64,000 nt of DNA from Monodelphis domestica (lineage: Eukaryota > Chordata > Mammalia > Didelphimorphia > Didelphidae): NCBI RefSeq assembly GCF_027887165.1, contig NC_077234.1, positions 189,139,319 through 189,203,318 of the forward strand, read 5' to 3'. Below the pieces are notes generated by a model that made no database searches, was not told where the DNA came from, and was given only the letters and a program-made list of their open reading frames with translations. A program made the translations under genes and the position numbers. The number at the start of each line of letters is the position of its first letter. Within the stretch, counting starts at the first letter, position 1. Positions 12,487 through 27,600 of the stretch are shown here, one piece after another.

Positions 12487-12663
12487 GAGATTCCACTGTC
12501 ATTTGAAGTAAGCTATCCATTACATTGGAGAACAGTCCTTTATTGGCTATTTTTAGATGACTAAGTAAAACTGGCACAGCTTGATACTTCAAAAACATGT
12601 CTTTTCCTTCATCTGTCTTCAAGTCCAAGCAAAGAGAATCAAATGCCTGAGCCAGGTAATCAA
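12487..12663 (-). CDS. CCDC138: CCDC138 exon 13 (last exon in window)
   Basis: The acceptor is tgtttcag and the donor GAATCTC|gtaagt; it ends in phase 1. It encodes [20 protein letters not shown], then [20 protein letters not shown] and [13 protein letters not shown], close to human. Human continues KSLQPFLEACSN; that exon was not found to the left. Confidence 0.96.
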
Positions 12664-15600
12664 CTGAAACACATTAAATATGAAATCAACAATTCTTGTA
12701 ATCACTACCATAGATCATTAATCAGACAGAAAACTAAAACTGTCACTAACAAATCTTCAAAAGAAAGAAAAATGAAAGACTTGAGAAAAAAATAAAATTA
12801 AATGCAGTTTTCCACCCTAATTTGATGAAATTCAAATTGAAAAAGGAAATAAATTAGAATCCCCTCAGTTCCTTCAAGGTTCAGCTCAAGTGCTACATTT
12901 TTTAACAAGCATTTTGTGATTTTCCATTTTTTCACTCTTTTCTTTTTCCCACAAAAATAATTACTTTCTATATTTTTTTAATTAATTTGTCATAATAATG
13001 TACATAATCTCCTCCCCGCACCTCACCATAAAATGCAAGTCCCTAGAGGACAGGGTGTATTTTATTATCTTTGCAGCATTAATTCCGATACCTAGTAATA
13101 ATGCCTAAGATAAGCTCTTAAATGTTGATTGAATGGGTAAATGTGCAATAAATTAGACTAATTATTATAAATAAAACCTTAAAGCTTTTAAATGGAGAAT
13201 ACATATTTATGATTTTTACTTAAAACTATAACAATATAATATCACATTTTAACACTGTTTATGAGATAGAAAACAAAACCATTTCTTTTTTAAATCAAAA
13301 TCACCCACACCAAGTTAAAGGAACTAGCCACTAAGTGCTCATACAGCATTCAAGACCTCCAATAAGAGAGAAATTACTACCTTCCAAGGTAGATCACTAA
13401 AGTTTTAGATAGTTCTAATTGCTAATAACTTTTTCCCTTTCATCAAGACTAAGTCTTCCCATACCCACCTTTCAACCACTGCTCCTAGTATTGCCCTCTT
13501 CAGCAAAAATAAATCTGAATCCCTTTTTCATGTGATAATTTTCAGATTCTCAAAGATAACTAGCTAAGAATATCCTTTGTAAATTTTCTCTTTTCCAGGC
13601 TAAACATCAGTAGTCATCATCAGTAATGCATTTTTCATTACATCTTAAGGATAATCACATACTTCAAAAAATACATTTATTTAAACTTATATAAATACAA
13701 TAGCTTTCAAAATGTTTGTGTATGCTTAACAGTTAAAACCCATTATAAATCTGGCTCTAGCTAATCTTTTCGAGGCTTTTTAAACAACACATCCTTCATT
13801 CACTTCAATAGTGCATCCAAAATGACTGGCCTGTTTCTTGTTCTTCGCACCCATGTCTTATCTCCAGACCTAGGTTCTGGAATGCACTCCCTCCTTACCT
13901 CTTAGAATCCTTAGTCTCCTTCAAGTTTAGCTCAAGCTCCACCTTCTCCATGAAGACTTTCCCAACAATTTCATCTGCTAGTACGTCCCCCTAAATATTC
14001 CGTTGTACTTATTTTGTATATGCACATTGTATACCCTGATGGAATATAAGATATGTAAAGGCAAGGAGTATTTAATTTGTTTTTGTATCTCCTAGCACCT
14101 AGATAAGTATCTCCTGACTTTAATGTTACCAAAAAAAATTCTATTCAAACCTATTGCATTGGCCTTAAATTGGGATATCTTAATCTAAAAAATTCCAAAC
14201 TCTTTCACTACCTAGTAACCGTAAGAAATTTCATGTGTCAATCAAAAGCTCAAGTTTAATGATATTTAATCCTTATCATATGGATACTGTATAATTAGAA
14301 TTTGCCCCACTATGCAAAGCTTATATCCTCCCCACGTTAGCATGTAACATGAGAAGGAACATGGGAAACTGGGATTTAGACTCCTGAGGAGCAAATTCTA
14401 ATTATACAATACCATGTATGCCAACTGACTTCAGAAGAAAAAACTAAATCTGGTTATGACTATAAAGATCAAAGTATGTGAATTCCAGGAAAATAATATG
14501 CTTATGCCTATTTTTTCATAAGTTATGAAACATAACTGCCATTAAAAGCAAGATTTTTACCAAGATTAATATTACAATGACAATTTTTTTAAAACTAAAC
14601 CTATAGTTTCATCAATGTAAGGAACTCCCAGTTAAGAATGTTCTCTAATGATGCCAACTGGTACCTTCTCTGAAATGTACAGTTTTATTTATTATTATTA
14701 TTATTTTTTAAAACCCTTGCCTTCTGTCTTAGAGTCAATACTGTGTATTGGCTCCAAGGCAGAAGAGTGGTAAGGGCTAGGCAATGGGGGTTAAGTGACT
14801 TGCCCAGGGTCACACAGCTGGGAAGTGTCTGAGGCCAGATTTGAACCCAGGACCTCCCGTCTCTGAGGCCTGGCTCTCAACCCACTGAGCCACCCAGCTG
14901 ACCCCTGAAATGTACAGTTTTAGAGAGTTGGATCTCTGATGACACACTTAATATAAATAAAATATCTAATGTATCATCTATATCACAAAGGAATAAAATA
15001 TCTGAGCTGTTGTTAGAACAATAATTCAACATTTACTAAATCCATTATCACTCATGCTACCAACACCTAGTTTAGGTCCTCACTATTACTATCACAGGAG
15101 CCTTCCATTTTGTCCTCTCTACCTCAGGTTTCTGTCTATTTTAATCCATTCTCCACTGAGCCACTAAACTGATTTACCTACAGCACAAGTCTAACCATGT
15201 CACTTACCTACTCAACAACCTATGAAGCCCTGCTAATACCTCAAGGGTCCAATATAAATTTATCACTTCAGCATTTTAATCTCTGCACAACTATGTATAC
15301 CTTGTCTGTCTTTTTCTACTTCACTCCTCTCCATGTACTCTGCAGTTCATTTTGACTTATTTGCTGATCCCCGCATACTTTTTACTCCATCTGCCATCTC
15401 CATGCCTTCAGACTGGCTGTCCCTTATGTCTCCTGACCTCCACCTCTTAAAATACCTTGTTTCCATGAGGGGCTGCCCTTCAATTGGGGAATGGCTGAAC
15501 ACATTGTGGTGTATGTTGGTGATGGAATACTATTGTGCTAAAAGGAATAATAAAGTGGAGGAATTCCATGGGGACTGGAACAACCTCCAGGAAGTGATGC

Positions 15601-18600
15601 AGAGCGAGAGGAGCAGAACCAGGAGAGCATTATACACAGAGACTGATACACTGTGGTACAATCGAATGTAATCGACTTCTCCATTAGTGGCAATGCAGTG
15701 ATACTGAATAACCTGGAGGGATCTACAAGAAAGAACACTATCCACATTCAGAGGAAACACTGCGGGAGCAGAAACTCTGAAGAAAAACAACTGCTTGATC
15801 ACATAGGTCGAGGGGGATATGGCTGGGAATGTAGACTCTAAATGAACATCCTAATGCAAATACCAACAACATGGAAATGGGTTTTGATCAAGGACACCCA
15901 GTGAAACTGTGCTTCGGCTGCAGGAAGGGTAGGTGGAGGGGAGGGAGGGAAATAAAGTGATTAATGTAACCAAAAAAAAGCCCGATTCTCCTATGTACAA
16001 CCTTGTACTCAGTTTATATGCATTATGTATAAACTTATATAAGTGTGTGTTGTTTCCTCTTGTATTAGAATGCAAGTTCCTTGAGGGAAAGTGTTCCACT
16101 TTTGTCTTTATATCCCTAGAGCTTAGCACAGTGCCTGACTAAAGTAAAAGATACTTAATAATTACTTGCTGATTTATTAAACAAAACCTTTTCTATTATA
16201 CTTTAGAAAAGTTTATGAATATTGAAAAGCATAAACTCCCTAAAATTCTCCCTCAATAGAAAGATTAGAAAACATTTATGTCCAAATAATGGAAAAAGTT
16301 ATTTTTTGCAAGTGAGATTTCTGCTTAGAGGTCATGGTCTTAAAGTTTCCCCACTACACAATATACATTTCACCATATTGCAATTTATATCTTTGAATTA
16401 TTTTTGTCACATTAAATTACTTGAATAGAAATCTGATCATCAAGAATCAAAATTGTTATAGATCATTATAAAATGCAAAGCACTGCCATGAAAATAATCT
16501 CCACATGATAAAATCTTCAGAAATAAAGATTTCAACCTAGTACTCACTAACTTAATCAAAAAATTATTTTCTGTAGAATCTGGTTCAAAGAACAGAGAAC
16601 AATCTCCACACAGTACTGAAGCAGTTCTTAATTATCTGCAATATAGTAAAATTTTAATTTGTGAAATAATAAGAATCCTCTTTTTCTTTTACTTTAATAT
16701 AGCAAAGATAAAAGGATCTGAAGTGCACTTAAATCATGAACTAATTTCTCTGTAGGAGCAAAACTTTAATCAGAGCGCCACCTACTGTATTTAGGTTGAT
16801 AAGAATGGTAATTCATTCTTATCCAATCTTCTGATAAGGTTTAAAATAATTTGTATACTTCAGGGTATAATCAATTTTCCAATAAGGAATATATGATCCT
16901 TTTTTAAAAATTGCTTTGCGATCTTAATTTTTCTAACACTGAAGCTTTCTAAAAAACAGCACCAAAAATTTCTTTTTCAAAGAGCTGGGAGAGGAAATAA
17001 AGAAATTGAGGCTGAGTTTACATGACTTGTCTAAGCTCACAGGTAATAGCAGAACTGAATTAGAATCTAATATCTTAATCCAGGGTACTTATGGCTGAGA
17101 ATGTAAGCTCCTCATCTCTTGACAGCCCCAATAATCTTCATTCCAATAGTCTCTGATTTGGAGTAGGAAAGCCAGTAATAGCAACTGGTCATAAATATAC
17201 CATCAAATATTAGAATTTGCTATGTTATGTTTTTTTTGTTTTGTTTTGTTACACAATAAATAGTGATTAGGGTTCATTGTGAAGCAGCCTAGAAATGAAA
17301 AATACCTCCAAAGGCTTATTACACATCTGTATCCTACTTTTCTCCAATAAGAGCAAAGATGTAATAGTTAGACAGAATGAGCAATGAATTAAGACAGGAG
17401 TATAAAACTATACTCATGTTTATGAGGCTTTGCTATTCCCTTCTACTAGTAGAAAGCAATGTAAAGTTCATATGCAGGGAACAAAAAGAGAATATCCAGG
17501 AGTAGACGTAGAGTCCTGCCCAAAAATAACACCATTTAAAATAATATGACATGGCTAAGGGTATTGGGTAATAATTTTTTCTCTCTGTCCTCCCCAAAAA
17601 GTCTAGGGTAATATGGACAAATCGAAAACAAAAATAGGCAAACAATTTAAATCCGCGTCACATTTCCAACTTAATAAAAAAGTAAATAATGTGCCCGAGA
17701 AGACTCAGACTTGCAGTGACCAACTAACAGTTGGTCTAACCATGACTAACCAGGGCCTTACCTTCAGGTTTTCTAAAAGATCTCAAACTCCTCATCCACT
17801 ATGTCAGTGATGGTGAACCCATGGCATGGGCGCCAAAGATAGCATGCAGAGCATTGTCACCCTCCCGTCCCCCAACCCCCAATTCTGAGGGACTCAGGCA
17901 GAGCTGTTCCCTTCCCCCTCTCCACCTAGCACTCCATCTCTACTCAAAGGTTTACCAACACTGTACTAGGTGGACCAAAAATCCATCCTGAAATAAATTC
18001 TCTCTTTTCAACTACATTGAGAATCTCCAATGGCTAAAGAAATTAATTAATTCATACTGTCAATTAGTGTCTCCTTATGATAAATAAATACTCATGACAT
18101 ATCAAAAGGTGCCATAATAGCATCAGAAAAGTAAGTGAAACTTTTTTAGTGTTCTAATTTAACCCAAATCAGGACCTTACACCCTCAGCTATAAAATTTA
18201 GGCAAACAGTAGAACAAGTTATTGAATAAAATGTTTTCCCTTACCATCCCAAGAGTTTACCAAAAGTAAAGCTGCAAACAGATTTTGATAGCTTACCTTG
18301 AGTCACTGTTTTGAGTACAATTAAAGTTGACAGAAATCTCAAAGGTAAATGTGGGCTCTTAAAGAAAACTGCAGTCTTTGGCTTAGTTGCCACAAAAGAT
18401 TCTGGAAAGTCATCATGAATTCCTTTAGTTACTCCTTTTAAGAGTTCTTCACCCAGACGCCTCATTGTTGCTGTCATAGTTGAATGCTGTTAAAAACATG
18501 TACTATTTTCATAGTAGGGCTACACATATACATAATAAATGCCAAAATACAAATTCTAAATATTTGTTTTTAAATTTTATATTAAAAAAATATCCTAAAA

Positions 18601-21600
18601 TAAGTCAAAAATCATGAAAAAAAATTTGAATGACCTTGGATGAAATCATGAAAAAAAAAGATCTTATTAAAATATAAAAAAATTAGTATTTTATACTAGA
18701 GTATATTTGATTTATGAAACTCAACTTAAAGGGATTTTTTGTTGTTGTTTTTTAAACCTTTACCTTCTATCTTATAATCAATGCTATGTATTGGTCCCAA
18801 AGCAGAAGAATAATAAGGGATAGGCAATGGGGGTTAAGTGACTTGCCCAGGGTCACACAACTAGGAAGTATCTGAGGCCACATTGAACCTAGGACCTCTC
18901 ATTTCTGGGCCTGGCTCTCATCCACTAGCTGCCACCTCAACTTAAGTCTTAACGGAAATGAATTGCCTTATGAACAAGATGATTTCAGAGAGAACTGGAA
19001 GGACCTACATGAACTGACACAGAGTGAAATAAACAGAACCAGGAAAACATTATGCACAGTAACTAAAATATTGTGGGACTATCAAGTGTGGTAGACTTTG
19101 CTACTAATAGCAATGCAATGATCCAGGACAATTCTAAGGGACCTATGAAAAGGAATGCTATCCATATCTAGAGAAAGAACTGTTGGAATAGAAATGTAGA
19201 TGAAAACATATGATTCATCACATTTATTTGAGTATATATGATTAGGGATTTTGGTTTTAAGATTATTCTCTTTCAAAAACAAATAATATGGACACAGATT
19301 TTGAGTGATAATACATGTATAACCTAGTGGAATTGCTTGTCAGCTCTGGGAGGGGAGAGGGAAGAGGGGCAGGAGACAACATGAATCATGTAACCTTGGA
19401 AAACTTATGTGTAAATTTGTTTCTGAAAATAAAATAAAGATAAAAATTTTTAAAAGAAAGAAATTGTCTGCTGGAATCAAGATAAAAGTATCATTTAAAT
19501 TATTTATGTTCAATTACAAAAGTGAGGGGTAAAAGGTCCAGGGCCGAGTGAAGTATCAATATCCATGAGTTATAACAAGAACCACAAGAAGCTCTCCAAT
19601 GGGCTCATTCCTCCAATACATCACTATAGAAAGAAGATAATCCTGGGTTCCAAACCCAGGATTTTTTTTTAGATTAAGAAATATCTAATGGCTGAATAAA
19701 TTGTGTATATGATAGTGATGGAATACTACTGTATTTTAAGTAATGATGAACTGGAGGATTGCTATATGAACTGGAAGAACTGCCAGGAACTGATGCAGAA
19801 TGAAATGAAGAGAACCAAGAAAACATTTTACACAGAAAGTGAAACATTGTGGAAGAATCCAATGTAATGAACCTTGCTACTACAAGACAATCCCGAGGGA
19901 CTTATGAAAAAGAATGTTAACCACATGGAAAGAAAGAACTGTAGGAACACAGAAGAAAAACAAGAGATTTATCATTTAATTATATTAATATTAGATTGGG
20001 GGTTTTAGTTTTAAGAGTGCTTTACTGCAAAAATGAATAATATGGAAATAGATATGCGATAACATTTGTATAATCCAGGGGAAGTGCTTATTGGATCCAG
20101 GAGTGGGGAGGGAAAAGGGGAGGGAAGGAAAATGAATTGTGTAAACATGGAAAAATATTTTTTAAAAAGATATACAAGTTCAACTTATTTAACAAAAAGT
20201 ACTGCAATTTTTAAAAAATCCCAATTTAAGATCAATGCAAAATAGGTTTGAATAGAATTTTTTTTGTAACATTGCCAGTGCAATGCAAGTTCTCAAAAGT
20301 TCTACCAAGCTAGAAAGGCTTCATGTATGAGAACAGCAACAAACTATGTACATCTCATATCTAAACACAACCCAGAAAGATATGGAAATACATTTCACCA
20401 GCAAACTGGTTAAGTAATGAATTCTTTGATCACAAAGGTCCATGAAATAAAGAAAGATATGAAATGGTTCTTAGTGCTAAATATTCCTGTTCCACATCTG
20501 TTTTTTTAAACCTTTACCTTTTGTCTTAGTTTCAATTCTAAGGCAGCAGAGTGCCAAGAGCTAGGAAATCATGGTTAAGTGACTTGCCCAGCATCACACA
20601 GCAAGGAGTGTCTGAAGTCAGAGTTGAACCTAGGACCTCCTGACTCTAAGCCTTGCATTCTATCCACTGGAGTACCTAGATACTCCAGTGAGTACTCTTC
20701 ATGTGATATCTCTGTCCAATAACCAATAAAGGTAGACCTTCCTAGAGGGAACATTCATACTAACATTCTAACCACAAATAAAACCAAATGTCTTAAAGAG
20801 GCTGCAATTAAATGAAAGGTTCATAAGTTCTTCTCTGAAAAGCAAATAAAGGAGGAACTGGTAGAGTTGGTTTTCTCATAAGCCAAAGGCCATCCTCATA
20901 AGTCATGGGATACTTGCTCATCTCACACTGCAGCATTCATGATAAGCATCAACAGACCACCATGAAGATAGCTGAAATTCTAAGCACCTCCCCCCCCCAT
21001 CCCCAGGTTGGTCAGAAGGCTAGATCAGGGATATAAGGAGTGACAGACAGTATTGAGAACTAAACATACTAATGCCAGAGATTTCAAGGTCTCTAGTCTT
21101 CTAAAGCCACAGAGGCGCTTGAAAATACAGCACTCTGACCCTCAAAGGAAAAAGAGACTCAAAATGAAAAAAATTAGATTTTCCACAAGGATATTAATAT
21201 CTAGAAGATATAAAGCAAGATAAAAATCTCTTAACTGCTAATTTCAATTAATTCTCTTACCTTGAGAGCTTAGAAAAGGAAAAACAAACAATATAGGAAA
21301 AAATGCAAGTCAATAGCCCAGATTTAAGAAATTGATTTTAAATAGAAAGAAGTAAAAGTCAGGCAAAGAAAAGAAAGGTTGATGAACAACTAAATGAGTA
21401 CAGAAGGGAGACTAGAAGATAATAATACCATAAAAATAAAGGTAAAACAAAAAGGAAAAGAATACTTGATTGGAGCTGACTCCATAATTAAGTGTTCTTC
21501 CAGGGGCAGCTAGTTGACTCAGTAGATAAGAGTCCATGCCTGAAAACAGAAGGACCTGGATTCAAATCTGGCTTGCCACTTCCTAACTGCGTGACCCTGG

Positions 21601-24600
21601 GAAGTCATTTAAGCCCATCTGCCTGGCCTTTACCCTTCTTCTGCCTTGGAATTGATGCTTACTATTAGAGTGTTGTTTTTTTAGTATTCTCTCTAAACAT
21701 GGTAATTTCAATCCAACCTTGCCTTTTCCAGCTAGGGCAACCCTTGTTCATATAAATCCTTCGTGGGGAACCTCCAATATACTGGAGGCCTTCCTCTAGA
21801 TTTCTTGATAGTGTGCGGGCACCCATGAGACACATGAATTGTCTACTGGTTATCACTGGATAATCCCACTAAGGGTGCCCTACTTTCATTTCTCTGATAT
21901 CCTTTACACCACTATTCCTTTGTAATTCCCCATTAATGATATGCTATAGTCTACGCATTTCCACAACATATTTCTCTACAATCCTGAAATAAACCCATGA
22001 CTTTTAGGTTTGGAGATATTGCTATTCTATAAGTCATGGCCATAAAGAACAACTAGAGGGGCAGCTAGGTGGCTCAGTGGATAGACTGCCAGGCCTGGTA
22101 TGGGAAGGATCTGGGTTCAAATCTGGCCTCAGACATTTCCTAGCTACATGACCCAGGGCAAGTCACTTAACCCCAATTGTCTCACCCTTCCTGCTGTTCT
22201 GCCTTAGAACTGATGCTTAGTATAGATTCTAAGACAGAAAGTTATGGGTTTAAAAATAATAATAATCATAATCATAATCATAAAGTAATAGAGCTAGGAT
22301 TTGAACCCAATTCTTCTAAAATTCAAATCTAATGATCTTTCATTAAAAAATTTTCATGAACCATGCTATTTCTCAATTAGATCAAATGTTTTTCAGTGAT
22401 ATGGGATCTCATTTTGTAGGCTCTGTATTGTTCTTGGATTTGGTGTAATCCAAATAATATAACTAGCAAACAGGAACATCTGAAGACCTTACTAACTCAA
22501 GGTTCTCCTGCATCTAGATTTGTGCTGTGCATCATGATTTTTAATGATCAGAGGGTCACTGAGCAAAATGATTTACATCAATTAAAATTCCTTAGGAAAT
22601 AGAAATAGTCTGTCAATTTCTTTTATTCATTTTGCGTATTTTAGCATTTAAAGGGGTCGTCAGCTTGGAATTATTTTGATGGAACACCACTTCTTAGGAG
22701 GCAGCATGCTATATGCATAGAAAGATTACTTTGGAGACAGGAAAACCTAGCTCTAATTCTGGCCATATATATATACTAGCTTCTCCTTCAACAATAAAAT
22801 CTCATTTTTATCCTTCTAATTTGGTAATTTTCATCTTTATGTTAACAAGCTGACAGTCTAACTATACATTGATTCAGAATGGCAAGAAATCATTACTTGA
22901 ATGTTAGAATACAATTAATTCTATTTTGGGGAAATGACACTTAATGTTTATCATATCCAGGGCTTCTCAACTCTTTCTGAAGAAAATTTCTTTCCTTTCT
23001 CCTGAGCTATATTTATAATTCATTCGACTGGCTTAGACTCATCAAGCATTAAAAGTCTATTTTGACTTAATTGGAAGGGGATGGAATTTACTCCCACATT
23101 CTCTACAACAAGTGCTGTCACAAAACGTGCAATAATAATCCTGGTAGTTGGAATAAATGCATTACAATATACTATGAGCAAGTGTCCCATTAAATGTCTA
23201 TTGTTGCCTTTGGAAGTTCAATGGCACAAAGTTTATTAACTCCTTATTCTTTCTAAAATACCACTCTTCTTACCAAGGAGAACTCTTAAGTCTTTCTTCC
23301 ATTTGGCTACAACTTTCTGTTCCAGTTTTTTTTGTGAAAATTTCAATATTGGTTTCTTTGCTATTCCTTGAACAAAACACTCCATCTACCAACTTGGAGC
23401 ATTTTCATTGACTTTCCTTTTGTGGAATTCACTCCTTCCCCATTTCAACCTCCTGTCTTCCTTCCAGTACAAGATAAAATTCCACCTCTGCAGGAAGTCT
23501 TTCTGGTCCCTCTTAATCATAGTTCCTTTTTTTGATTCCTTCCCACTCCCAGTTTATTCTATTCTAGGCTGGTCATTGAAAAGCAGGTATGAGACTATAT
23601 TCAGGAAAGAATAATAAATGAATGTTAGTTGAGATCAGAAAGCTATTAATTACCTGTGTTCCATTATCTAATTGCCTTATAGACCAATAAATAAATTTTA
23701 TTACAGGTAAATGCAGTTTGGAGTTAACAAATGGCATCCATTGTAGCTGCTCCGCAATCACAGGCAAAAGCTGGAGAAAAATCGTTTTTAAAAAAAGCAG
23801 TCATTATATTGAAATATGTCCAAAAAATCTTCTGCACAAAACACTGTTTTTCAAAAATGTTTTTTGCAATGATAAAATCAGAATAACTATAAGACTTCTC
23901 TTAAAGTGATTACAATGAGAGACAATACTCTTAGGTATATAAGTTCTAGTATTTTTGTTGAAAATAAGGCTAATTTATATGCATGTTATGACATATATAC
24001 TTATAAAAATTACAATCCTTTAGTTACAATCCATGCCTAATCAAAAAGCCTTTATACCATTATATCCAGTTAACGTCTAAAATAGCAAAGACCAAATAAC
24101 AAATAATTGGGATTCTATTTATACCCAGTCTATTATCAATACTATTCATGTTTGTTTTAAGAAAATTTTCTTTTCAACAATGTAACCAATATCAATTAAT
24201 ATTCATACTCCAAATACCTATAATCAATCACAAGTTCCTCCTTCACAACTGAAGTGTAAACAGAAGCCTAAGTCATTAAAATGCTAAGTGTTCTTCCCAG
24301 TTGCTATTATGCAGTTACGTAATTGTTAATTTTAATATCTGACAAATATTTGGCCTTCTGGGGAAAAGATTTACCTAAGAGTGTTTTATTTACACTAAAA
24401 AAGGAAATATAAGACAACCTGAACTGGGAGGGCAAGGGGTGGGGGCAGGATCTGGCTATTCATTTGGAGTTTGACATAAGTGAAATGAACCTGAAATAAA
24501 TAGCAGTCAAAGAAAATTTAAAAGTTCTCATTTCAAGAGCTTTGTTGTTTAGAATTAAGCAATGAAAAATATTTTCAATGCTTTTTTGATATCTTAAATT

Positions 24601-27600
24601 ACAATGTTGTTTTTAAAAAATATAATTAAATTTCAAAGTTTTTAAAAATACCTTTACACATTTCTCTTGAATATAGTTTCTATGAGTGGACAATTGGCAT
24701 GACTGCTTTTGATCATCTCCTTCCCCAACTTCTGGTACCAGTTTGCTAAGATGATGATCTGATATCCATTCCATCAGAACAATTAAAATCTCATAGACAC
24801 GTCCATTAACCTATAAATAAGAAATCAAGCCAGAAATTATTTTATTCCAAATTATTCTCATTATTAAGCAATTAAAAATTTTATCAGGTAATTCTAGAAA
24901 AGCTAACATAAACATTTTACTACTCAATTTGTCTTTATTATATGATCTGGTCATACTTGCTCCAAAATAATAAAAAAAAAAATCCCCACGCAACATAAGA
25001 TGTTTGTTCACTCTCTATGCAATAAATAAGCCTCTGCCAAAATCAGCAAGTATTTGAAAACATATGCTTTAGGAATCAGAGAATTCTCACCCTAAGCTCC
25101 TTATGTAAGTTTGATGCGATGAAACTTTATTAACAACTGGATATGAATGACCACAATAAAGCCTTAAACAAATGGAAGATCTTGATAGTCAGTTAATTCC
25201 AATTTTAGGAACTTCTGCCGCAATGCCTTTCCTCAAAGAATAATAAAGAAAAATATGACAAATAAAAACCTATTTAGATGTCTTTTCATAGCATGGAGGT
25301 GTCCACAATTTTTAAAAGCTCATGTTTGTAGAGCTTCAGCAGATCTCATGTCAGACTAGAAAGGCCTAAGTATCTGACAACTAACCTAGCTAAGTGGAAA
25401 AGCTCAATACCAGAGGGTTCATAAATCTATTTCTTTAATTGAAGGCATCAAAATAGGCAAGGAGGAGACCAAGCTATCACTCTTTGCGGATGACATGATG
25501 GTCTACTTAAAGAATCCTAGAGATTCAACCAAAAAGCTAATTGAAATAATCAACAACTTTAGCAAAGTTGCAGGATACAAAATAAACCCACATAAATCAT
25601 CAGCTTTTCTATATATCTCCAACACAGCTCAGCAGCAAGAACTAGAAAGAGAAATCCCATTCAAAATCACCATAGACAAAATAAAAACTAGGAATCTACC
25701 TCCCAAGACAAACACAGGAACTATATGAACACAACTACAAAACACTCTCCACACAACTAAAACTAGACTTGAGCAATTGGAAATCTGTTTCTTCTTTCAG
25801 GGAGTCACAGCAATTCATTGAATGAATTACTAATGCACAAAGAAGCTTCCATTTGCACGAAAACTCTGAAGAACTGAGTATATGTACACACATATTTACT
25901 GTATTTTTAAAAAGGAACACAGAAAAATGTGACTTCAGATTCCACCTCTGAGACTGCCTGGGATCCTGAGCAAGTTACCTAATTGTTCAGGGTCTCAAGC
26001 AACTCCATAGAATATGTCTACTAAGTTACAGACAAGTTACTGATCTCTTAAGTTGGAGGAAAAAAGATCTCACATTGGGACTGCCTGTACTGAAAAAATC
26101 CAAGTATATATATGCTCTGAGAACTAGCCAGTGTGAAAAGGAAAAAAGCATGTATGTAGTAACTCAGAAACAATTTACATAACTGCTTAGATTTCTTTGG
26201 TCTGTTCTTTATTAGAGGGCCACTGTAATTTAGGGTCAGAAAGGAACTTAAAGGCAGGAAGTATAAGTGAAAGTAATGCTGGACTAGAAGTCAGGAGATG
26301 CTTGAGTTCAAATCCAAGGCTAAAATATTTCCTAGATGTGTGGGAAAGTCATTTAACTTCTCTAACTATCTCATTTATTGAACTAAGATAATGCCTATAG
26401 TACTTATCTCATAGTTATTGTGAGAATCATATAAAATAAGATACATAAATCACAAATAATGTATTATATAAAGCTGATTGTTATTATTTTAAAGAGGAGC
26501 CCTTGGCCTTCTTAGAATTGTTATTAAGGCATAAAATAATTTTTTAAAAAGGGAAAGAGAGGAAACTAAGGTCCAAAGAAATTAATTTACCCAACACTCA
26601 GCACTGAGTGACAATTATGACAGATCAATGATCAAAAAATTCTTCAGCTGTCAACAGACAATAAATCTCAATATAAAGAGATCTAAGGGCAGGGGGGAGA
26701 GGAGAATCTAAAAAAAAAAACAAATTTATTCTATTTGGCAATTGAGAGTTTTTCAATGTTTCTGCTTTCCTATTTTCAACAAAGGCTGAAAGCTTTACAT
26801 GTTTATTTAAGCATCAGAATATTTTAATCTTCTTTTGATGTCTTTTGATTAAAGGCTAAAAATGAACATATGTCCAATTTATCCTTCTTTTCTACTTATA
26901 AAATTGTTCACTGTACCTTATTAATTCTTGAAGTTGATGTTTTTTCTTGCTTGGTAGTTTTCGTTTCATGAAGGGATGGGGAAATTTCTTTACACTTCTG
27001 TACTGCTGCAAAATCACACTTCCTCTGTAAAGGTACATTTCTCATGAAATAAATAACATTTACTTAAAAATGACCCCAAAAAAGGACTTTTAAAAAAATT
27101 GATGTAAATGAGTAGGAAACTCACCTGTAAATTCTCTAAACGACCTTGAACTTTCTTAGCCTGAACTTCCAGTTTCTTGTTTTGTTTACTTACATCATTT
27201 AACTAAAAGAGAAAAGTAAAATATTTACAGAAATAAAATTTAGTGCCATTCTTAATCATATTACATACTATGTGTCAGATATTGTGCTAAATGCTGTGAA
27301 TACACAGAAAAGACTCATGATAGGTCTTGTTTTCAAGGAGCTACCTATCCAATGTAGGGGACAACATGCAAATAACTTTGTATATAAATAATCTATACAT
27401 AGAATAAACTGGGAGTGGGAGGGAATCAAAAAAAGGAACTATGATTAAGAGGGACCAGAAAGACTTCCTGCAGAGGTGGAATTTTATCTTGTACTGGAAG
27501 GAAGACAGGAGATTGAAATGGGGAAGGAGTGAATTCCACAAAAGGAAAGTCAATGAAAATGCTCCAAGTTGGTAGATGGAGTGTTTTGTTCAAGGAATAG

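Larger units (their letters stand above)
24811..26916. other. CCDC138 intron 9
   Basis: It holds an L1 ORF2 fragment (25436-25785) and a MIR-like SINE (about 26255-26480). The rest is AT-rich and unassigned. Confidence 0.6.

Noticed and set aside
23408..27553. Identical predicted peptides at 23408-23614 and 27341-27553 as a duplicated small gene
   Set aside because: They arise from the inverted repeat made of LINE sequence, with no start context or conservation.
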